This document shows, piece by piece, positions 56,554 to 64,000 of a DNA stretch of 64,000 nucleotides. This DNA is from Verticillium longisporum (Eukaryota > Ascomycota > Sordariomycetes > Glomerellales > Plectosphaerellaceae). The position numbers were made by a program, and so were the translations under genes. The stretch is from positions 5,456,001 through 5,520,000 of the forward strand of contig JAETXT010000006.1 in assembly GCA_019188255.1 (NCBI GenBank), read 5' to 3'. Under the pieces are notes generated by a model that saw nothing but the letters and a program-made list of their open reading frames with translations, was not told the DNA's origin and did not search any database. Positions within the stretch are counted from its first letter, which is position 1. Every line of letters starts with the position of its first letter.

Positions 56554-57671
56554 GGTGAAGGATGAGAGGAGGAGGAAGGGCAGTGGTACTGGGTGAGAAG
56601 ACCTTCTTTCTGCTGCACCATGGTTCGAATGCTCGTGTCATGCTCTTTATTTATGATCTGCGCACCCGGAGAAGCTTGTTCTTTGAGTTCTCCTGGTCGT
56701 GCGATCCAGGGCAGCGGTACATGTCGATCCGGGAGTTGCTCTTTTCAGACACGGATGCAACCACAGCTGACACGGCTGGTTCTGTCAACCACGGTACTCT
56801 CCCGAAATCTGGGGCAACTTCCTTGATCAAGCGGCTAGGCCCCAGGCTAAACAAGCCTTGTCTGGGGCAAATACCCTCCATCATATCATCTAGCTGGGCC
56901 ACCCGGTCGGCGGCGGTTCGAGCAAGGTCAGCCAAATCACTTAGCTTACCTTTACCTGCCCAATCTGTTCGGCGTGACTCCGATAGGTCCTACCAAGCAT
57001 CAAGGCCAAACGACGGCTTCTCTCGTCCGGTCATTAAATCAGGAGACCCGAAAAGCCTCTATGATCGGGCCGAGATCCAGCGCGATAAGCGGCTGGATAT
57101 TGCTAACCATACATAGAAGGCGGGGAGGCGAGAGAGTATGTGGCGTGCTTGCGCGCAGGCAGTCCATAGCGGGTACCGGCCGTGCAATACTTCATCGGTG
57201 GCACCAACTTGTATAGAACGGAGAGGAAGTGAATATCCGAAGTCCCGAACAGGATGGTGGCCAGTCGCCACAGCAAGTAGCCGTCTGTGAGCAAGAGAGA
57301 AATCTGGCCGTGTAAGGCAGGCAGGCCGTGTAAGCCAGGCAGGCTAGAAGAATGTGGCAGAAATCATATCTCTTGTATTACCACTGACATTGCCGCACAG
57401 CAATGTCACCATGCAGCAGGCTGCAACGGCTTGTATAATAGAATGAATTGGTCATCAACCCAGCTCGGGCGCTAACTCCAGCGTGTATCCAAGGTAGCCC
57501 TTCACATCTACCAATAATGCAATGCCCACAAAGACACCAATGTCCCCAGTCTGTGTCATCCAACGTAAATGACAAGAAACCAAACAAATTCGCTATCCCG
57601 TACAAGACACCAAGCAGGGTCTTGACCCTTGAACTCCCAGCTCGTCACCCTCTGCGTGACATAAATAGCAC
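56554..57671. other. Upstream region of the LPMO gene and 3' flank of the antiporter
   Basis: 1.1 kb without a supported gene. A minus-strand TATA-like CATAAATAAAG (56645-56655) lies about 95 bp before the LPMO start. Confidence 0.45.
56645..56655 (-). promoter_or_regulatory. TATA-like box of the LPMO gene
   Basis: CATAAATAAAG on the minus strand, about 92-102 bp before the LPMO ATG. Confidence 0.4.
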
Positions 57672-60428
57672 TCAAACTCCCGAGGCCTTGGCCTGGACAA
57701 CCAAAAGATCAGCCTTGATATTCTTGGCGATCAAGTTCGCCGCGGCAGCGCCGAGGCAGTCCTTGACCTCGTCGCCGACGTACTTCTCGGCGCGGCGGCC
57801 GAGGACAACCAGGTTCCGCCAGGTCACTTCCCTGGTATCGACACGAATCTCCTCCTTCGCGCGGCTGAGCACCACTTCGGCAGGGTTCGCTGCCGTGACC
57901 GCCTCGTACTTGATGCGTGCTGCGACCGACCTGTCCGCATTGGTCGAGATGAACGACGGCACATCGTCGTCGCTGGCATGAGCCGAGTCGGCAGAGACGT
58001 GAATGATAGTGGCGGTGGCGTCCTGCTTCTCGCAGAGTTGGAGAACTAGCATCAGGGCAAAGTCGTCATCGTGGCCTCCAAGGTAGGGGAAGAAGATGTG
58101 GTGAGATCGATTGGTGACGGGAATGGCGGGTATGTCATCGTGAAGGTCGCTGAATGAGTAGGCTCGCATAAGCTTGGAGGGTTCCTGCTTTGGCTCGGCT
58201 GTAGGCTGCGTGCTGTTTCCTTGAGGGAAGAAAATGGCAATATTGTGTTGCGTCGACGCGAATATCGACTTGACAAAGTTGATGTACGTAGTTGATGTCA
58301 GCTTGCTCTCCGACGTGGCAAATTGCGAGTCGGTCAAACTGCCCGTCTCGCTCCAGGGTACCAGGAGAAGGTCGGACGAAATGTCGGACGACTTGGCGAG
58401 CAGAGCCTCGGTAAATCGAGTCTCGGGCATGACGGCCACCTCACCGGAGACGGCAATCTTGAGGAATTGGCCGACAGTGCGGAAAATGTTAACGACAGAG
58501 TCATTACGGCTGTACTCATAGACCTGCGAGACAGTCATGACAGAGGAGTCACGATCTGTCAGAGCCATGAGACGTAGACCGTGGGCCTTGACAGCCGGCT
58601 GAATGGCATGTGCCTCGGACGAGGCCACCGTCTTTTCGTCAGCTGCCGTCTGCTGGCCAAGGAGTGCGGGCTTGCCAAAGAGAGACACGAGGTTGAGCAT
58701 GGAAGGCATGTTGTCCAGGCGAAGGTAGACGAGCACGCGACGGACACGAGTCGTCGCAGGCTTGACCGTGGCACTGTCCGAGCCTGATGCAGCCGAACCC
58801 AGAGGCGCGCCCGTATCCCAGTCAATCTCGCCACGCTTCCACGCGGCAAGCTTCTTCTGATACGAAGGCGGGTAGAGGAAGGAGACGATGGGCGTCGTCG
58901 CAAAGGTCGTGAGCAGGGCCATGACGACGAAAATGGTGAACGTCCTGGTGCTGAGAATCCTAGCCTGCAGACCAATGTTCTACACCGTATTAGCAAACTA
59001 ACGTGCAGTCGATGGGGGTGCAGTGCTTACCAAGACGATGAGCTCGACCAGGCCCTTGCAGCTCATGAGGGTACCAATCGTGAACGACTCGCGCCACACG
59101 AGGCCGTTGAGGCGGGCAGCGACGGTAGCACTCATGACCTTGGCGAAGAAGGCCGTCAAAGTGACGGCGGCGACGTAGCCCCAGGCGATGCCGCTGTCGA
59201 GGAGACCAATGTCCGTCTTGAGACCAGACAGGGTGAAGTAGAGCGGCAGGAAGAGGGCGCCAATCAGATCCTCGAGCTTTTCGGTGACCTTGATGTTGAA
59301 GCTGTTCTCACGGGGCAAGATCAGGCCGACCATGAAACCGCCGAAAATGGCGTGTACGCCGATGATAGCCGTGAAGAATGCCGAGGCGAGGGCAATGAGT
59401 AGAATCAGGGAGATCATGCTCTGAGAGGGTCCATCCTCAATATTACCGGTCTTGCGCAGGAGCCACAAGAGGGCTGGCTTGACAGCGTACATGAGGAAGA
59501 GCATGAAGCCGGCGCAAGACAACAGAATCCATACTGCCGTGAGTCCACTGCCGGCGTTGGCAAGGGCGACGCAGAGGGCGAGCAGGATCCAGCCTAAGTG
59601 AAGTGAGACAAAAGTCAGTGTGGTTCCTCTTCCCCACCGTTGATTCGCCGCGACCTGTCACTCACCAACGACATCGTTTGCGACACCAGCCGCAAGCGTA
59701 ATGACACCAACCGAGGTGTCGAGAAGCTTGAGCTCGGTCAAGATACGGCAGAGTACAGGGAAAGCCTAGGATATTATCATCAGCACTGCAGATTCGGGGC
59801 GCAGAAGGCGGGGCGGGAGCGGGGCTCAAGACGCACCGTGATGGCAATGGCAACACCAACGAACAGCATGTAAATAGGGAAGTCAATGTGCAGGATACCG
59901 GGATCGTCCGAGAACTGGTTGTAGATGCCCCAAGCCAAGGCACATCCCATGCCGAAGGGAAAGGCGAGACCAGCGACAGAGACGGAGGTGGCGATGCGCC
60001 AGTTGCTCAGCAGGAAACCGACGTCCGTCTCCATGCCGATGATGAAGAGATACAGGACGAGACCGACGTTGGCGATCAATGTGAGGTTCGGAATGGATTC
60101 GGAGGGAAAGATGGCATCGCGGAAGCCTGGTATACGACCCATGACGGAAGGGCCCAAGACGATGCCGCCTATAACTTCTGCAATGACGCGAGGCTGGCGG
60201 ATTTTGGCGAGGGGCCAGTGGAGGGCGTGGCAGACGATGAGGATCATGCCGGCCTGGGGTGGGCACGCACACGTCAGTTTTGGTCCGGAGTTTTGCATTG
60301 AGAAGTCGCGAATGCGCGCCTACCTGGATGATGAAGATGACAATGGGATCATTGGGGTTGTACTCGGAGGGATTGGCGCCCTCGATGACGCCGCCCTGGG
60401 GAGGCGCTCTGTTGCCGTCGTCCGACAT
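57672..60428 (-). CDS. Cation/proton antiporter of the CPA2 family, KHA1-like
   Basis: Exons 60428-60324, 60253-59837, 59765-59666, 59593-59031, 58979-57672; introns of 70, 71, 72 and 51 nt; 830 aa. About the first 430 residues form a 12-helix Na+/H+ exchanger domain with [39 protein letters not shown] and, at helix 5, [20 protein letters not shown], which holds the ND pair for ion and proton transport in CPA2. The C-terminal half is cytosolic with nucleotide-binding/USP-like features ([15 protein letters not shown]). This layout matches yeast Kha1, a Golgi/endomembrane K+/H+ antiporter for pH and potassium balance. Three of the four introns are nearly equal in length. Confidence 0.92.
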
Positions 60429-63400
60429 GACGGGTGGTGGTGGCCGCGGCGGCCTTGGGCAGAGGGCTCGGCGATGCGAGTTTGCTGTGACGGGTGACGG
60501 GTCGGGAGGTGAACTGTAGACGGTAGGATGTAAGACGACGGAGGGCCGACGTGCCAACAACGACCGGGACGAGCGGGCGGTGGAAGAGATAAAAGAAGGG
60601 AAGCCAGCGGTTGGGAACTTGGGACAAGATAGAGTACAAAGCCAAAATAAGCTCGAGTCAGCCAAGACTACGAGTCTAGCGCATGTGGCGCCAGATCGTG
60701 CCAAGACGAGGAAGGACCCTTGGCCTAGGTGGCCAGGTAGCACCAGAAGAAGGAGGGGGGAGCACCAGAACAGGCGGGGGCAGGCACCTTGTCCAGGTTG
60801 CTCTTTCAGTGCTCGCCCTCCATTTGCAGGCAAGAGCAGGGTAGGGGGCCGAGGAGCAGGCAGGCAAAGACGGAGGGCTGGCAGGTGAGAGGGGAAGGCG
60901 TCCAGGCGAACAAGGGTTGGCGGGCAGGTAGGAGGGGGCGACGGTGGAGAAGGTGGAGTCATCGAGGCGCATGCACATCCTTGACATCCCAAGGGGCCCC
61001 CCAATTTGGGGTTGCTCTTGCTCATCCTCATGCTTATTCACTGGCTCCTCCTGCCTATCGCACCACTAAACAAACTCACTCCAAACGCCGGCACCCTTCA
61101 GTTTGGTACGACTTGCCGTGGGGACGTCTGGGACGGTGTTTGCACCTTGGGGTGACAGAAGGAGAGGCGGGGACGCTCCCAGATCCTAGAGGGCGCACCA
61201 TGACCTTCGGGCGGTGAGACAGTGGCATGTGGCATGGCCGCGTGCACCCAAAGGCTAGCCCAGCCCAGCCGCCCGGGACGTTCGAGGACGACTCTGTTGT
61301 TCCTTTTTGCTTGCTTTGTTAGGTACTGCTGCGCGCAGCTCTCTCTCCCTCGCTGTGCCATTGCTCAGGTACTGATCTCCCTCACCAAACTGAGCCTACC
61401 AGTACGAAGGCATGCCGCAATCTGATCGTCCTGCTGCACGTGCTTCTGAGCCACGCAACCCTGCAGCTGCCAATCCAGCCCAGCTCGTGCCGCCAAAGTC
61501 AGGTGTCGGTGAGCCCTGTAAAATGACGTCAGGGTCTCTGTGCACCACTGCGCCGCTGCTCTTCCACTACTGTCGGCTGCCATTCCCCTACGACCCCCAT
61601 TCCGTTACGGCGCTAGGTACATCCTACAGCACAACAGCAAACGGCGACCCAAAACACCATCGGACTGTTTTCGCGGGTGGCACAAAATGGGCAGGATGCC
61701 AAGCCATTTAGGTAACAGGTGCCCTGCCCGCGGCGTCGTCCGTCACGAGCCTCACCATCGTCTCCCTGCACATCGACCTTGACACGGTCGCGTCGTGGTC
61801 TTGTGTCACCCGCTGCCCCCTTCAGATGACTGCCGGCCATCCCCGATTACCGACATTTCATCTGCCATGGCGTCCATCACTCGTTTCTTTCTCGTCAGCT
61901 TGGTCTGGACGCTGGTGGGCCGGTGAGACAGCAGGCGCCATCTTGTACAACAGAATATACATGGCCCAAGATGCCAGCCGCCGCGGCATGAGTTGAGAGG
62001 GAGATGCATCGCTCACTCACACCCTCTCCCTCACACCCTCTCTCTCACGCAATCAATCATCTCACCATCAAATGTTTCCCCTTGCCGATGAATCTTGAGG
62101 TTGGTCTTGCGGGCGTTGGCGAAGCCAAACGACCAAACACACTGCACTGGTCTGGTCAGAGTGGTGAGACGAAGAGAGCATGTGAGCCCCCCTCTATCAA
62201 GTCGAGAACAGCTGCGGTTCGAGCATTCAACTTTGCAAACCCCGCATGTTGCGCCGGCCGTGGAGCATGAATGCATGCATGCACGAAGGAGCATGGGCCC
62301 CAACTTGCTCAACTTGCGGCCTCCAAACCCTTCCCCTCCCCCTCCCCCTCCCTGCCTCTCTCCGCGTGACTCGAATGTCGTGATCTGTCAGTTTCCTCCT
62401 CCAAGCCTCAGCCTCCCTCGGCCTCTCCCTCTCTGACTCCGCCTCCCCGTCCTGTCTCTCTTTGGCCCCGACCGCCTCCTTCCTTGTCTTTCACTCCACT
62501 CATGGCTTTTCTTGGCGGTCCCCAGATTCCTGATCTGAAGCAAGATCGAGCGATGATCCAGCACGTTCTCTGTTGCTGTTGGTTCATACTTATTTGGGGG
62601 CAAGGGTGGTGTCCTGTCTCACTGCTGATCACGTTGGCCCGCCGCCTCGCTCTCGTGTCGCAATGCCGAGCATCGATAGCTGTCCAGCTGCCTTTCGCTT
62701 CAGCTTATCGCGGGGATCAGCATCCTACCTGCAGGGCGGCTTTTCGGCCGGGCGACCCCTGAACACGCTCACCTGGCCGGTTGTGGCCGTGGTTCGTGGC
62801 GAGCATCCCTGCCGCCCGACTCTGGAAGAGCCATCAAGGTCCGACACGGTGAGCAATTTCGGATGCCAGGCCATAATCCCTGAGACGAACGAGATCAGTC
62901 TACAATCCCAATGTTGATTGTTGAGACGAATTGACATGGAGGGTAGAGAGGCGCGCCATGCGTCGTGTCTCATACTTTTGTTTGACGTAAAGTAGATCTG
63001 ATGGACCCGCCAGCTTCAGCCTCAGATTTCAGCATGCCGATTTGCTCGGCTCCTTACCATCAGATGCTGGATAGGCTGGAAGCTCGAATTATAGATGTCC
63101 CCAAATTGCACGTGGCAACGACCAGCGCCACGTCCCCGGCCATGAAGCAGTTGCGGTGAGCCACTCGATCTGCATCCTCGGGTTCAAGACTGCCAATGGT
63201 AAGACTTTACGATGGAGGAACATCTGGGCACCACCCTCGCAAGAGCACAAGCAATGTGGGTTCTTTAAAGCTTGAGATAAGAATGATCTCGTGAACACAG
63301 TCTTTTGATATTTGATTGGCCAGCCTTGCACAATGGAGGTTAAAGTCGGGGATTTGGAGAGCAACTCGCTGAGGTCCGCCTCTAGACCCAAAAAGTCACG

Positions 63401-64000
63401 TAATCCGAGCTCTTGGAGGCACCTTGAGCGACGAGATCTTGAGATGGATTCAATACAAGGTGTCATAATTTACGGGGAAAGCACGCCGCTAATAGGTAGA
63501 ACTTACAATGGCAGGTGAGAAGGATTCGGCTGCGCATGGGCGAGCTTGTTAAGGTTGTTTTTTGACCTCGATTCATACCTGAACCTTATTGAGGCTAGCA
63601 GCCCTCATGCATATGCGAGCAGCCATGTGATTTAGAAGGAGGCAAGGCCTCGGTCCTCGTTTACCGTAAGTCACAGTCCTTGACTTGCAAACTACTTGGC
63701 GACCATTTCTCTGCTCTTACTGGGAACATTTTTCTTGTGAACCTATCAAAGTGCAGCTCGTCAGCAAGGCCGTTTCCTGTAACAGGACCAACCAGACTAT
63801 CGATCGCCACAATCGGGATCACAATAGCTCGGATCGCCTTCATAGAGGCCAATCATGACTACTACAAGACTCGTGGTTCTACACGCACATGGAGCTGAGT
63901 TCGGTACATACTGACCTACGAATTCACACCCAGATCCTGTTGCAAGTTTAGAGATCCTCGAAGCATTTTTGGATATTAAGACAAGTTACAGCTTGACTCT
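60429..64000. other. Long region without a supported gene
   Basis: 3.6 kb. The part next to 60429 should hold the antiporter promoter and 5' UTR. CT-rich tracts at 62320-62480 look like a plus-strand promoter or leader, but no convincing coding frame follows: the frames at 62484-62762 and 62573-62917 lack motifs. The gene they serve may start beyond the window or have short exons. Nothing resembling a tRNA, transposon end or array is seen. Confidence 0.45.

Noticed and set aside
59883..61031. 382-codon minus-strand frame reaching past the antiporter start
   Set aside because: It overlaps exons 1 and 2 of the antiporter in another frame and is Pro/Ser/Arg-rich without motifs.
61098..62917. 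Several 60-115-codon frames in the distal region
   Set aside because: No motif, no conserved-looking blocks and overlapping in multiple frames.

Overview
The window looks like nuclear DNA of a filamentous ascomycete, most probably a Sordariomycete. The basis is short spliceosomal introns (about 45-140 nt) with GT(A/G)NGT donors and CTAAC/CTGAC-like branch sites, a tRNA-Asp with Pol III signals, a Zn2Cys6 regulator, an AA9 polysaccharide monooxygenase, a subgroup C GH18 chitinase, and fungal transposons of the Fot1/pogo and Tad1-like LINE types. All multi-exon models were built by hand by joining reading frames across GT-AG introns; every joined model given as intact keeps an open frame.

Layout. 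1-5.3 kb: family 2 haem peroxidase (chloroperoxidase/peroxygenase type), tRNA-Asp(GTC), the dolichol-phosphate-mannose synthase subunit DPM3, and a small acidic hypothetical gene. 5.5-10.4 kb: a kinetochore-like coiled-coil protein, a divergent mitochondrial OXLD1-type protein, and a hypothetical gene. 10.4-12.3 kb: a Fot1-like DNA transposon with perfect 48-bp inverted repeats and a TA duplication; its transposase carries one frameshift. 12.5-21.9 kb: a divergent pair of a secreted multi-LysM protein and a very large subgroup C chitinase. 22-29.5 kb: a DUF6546-like gene, then a full-length LINE with a candidate 12-bp target-site duplication and two ORFs that overlap at ATGAGTAG. 31-34.3 kb: an alcohol-oxidase-like GMC flavoenzyme and a HPT1/XPT1-type phosphoribosyltransferase. 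37.3-44.3 kb: an MFS sugar/quinate-type permease, a DHDPS-family aldolase with two single-base frameshifts, and a Zn2Cys6 regulator. 45-51 kb: gene-poor, with a broken double-retropepsin gene, a broken DUF6594 membrane-protein gene and an AT-rich island. 51-57 kb: a quinone/enoyl-reductase-like MDR enzyme, an Egt2-like PLP enzyme and a CBM1-bearing AA9 LPMO. 57.7-60.4 kb: a KHA1-like cation/H+ antiporter; the last 3.5 kb holds no gene I can support.

Themes. There are two functional neighbourhoods: chitin handling (LysM protein plus chitinase sharing a 1-kb divergent promoter) and carbon use (permease, aldolase and regulator, with the GMC oxidase 4 kb away). Neither full-length transposon shows the stop-codon load expected of repeat-induced point mutation, so both look young. 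At least six loci carry isolated single-base frameshifts, some in G/C homopolymers, so some 'pseudogenes' here may be consensus errors; this should be settled before any biological reading.
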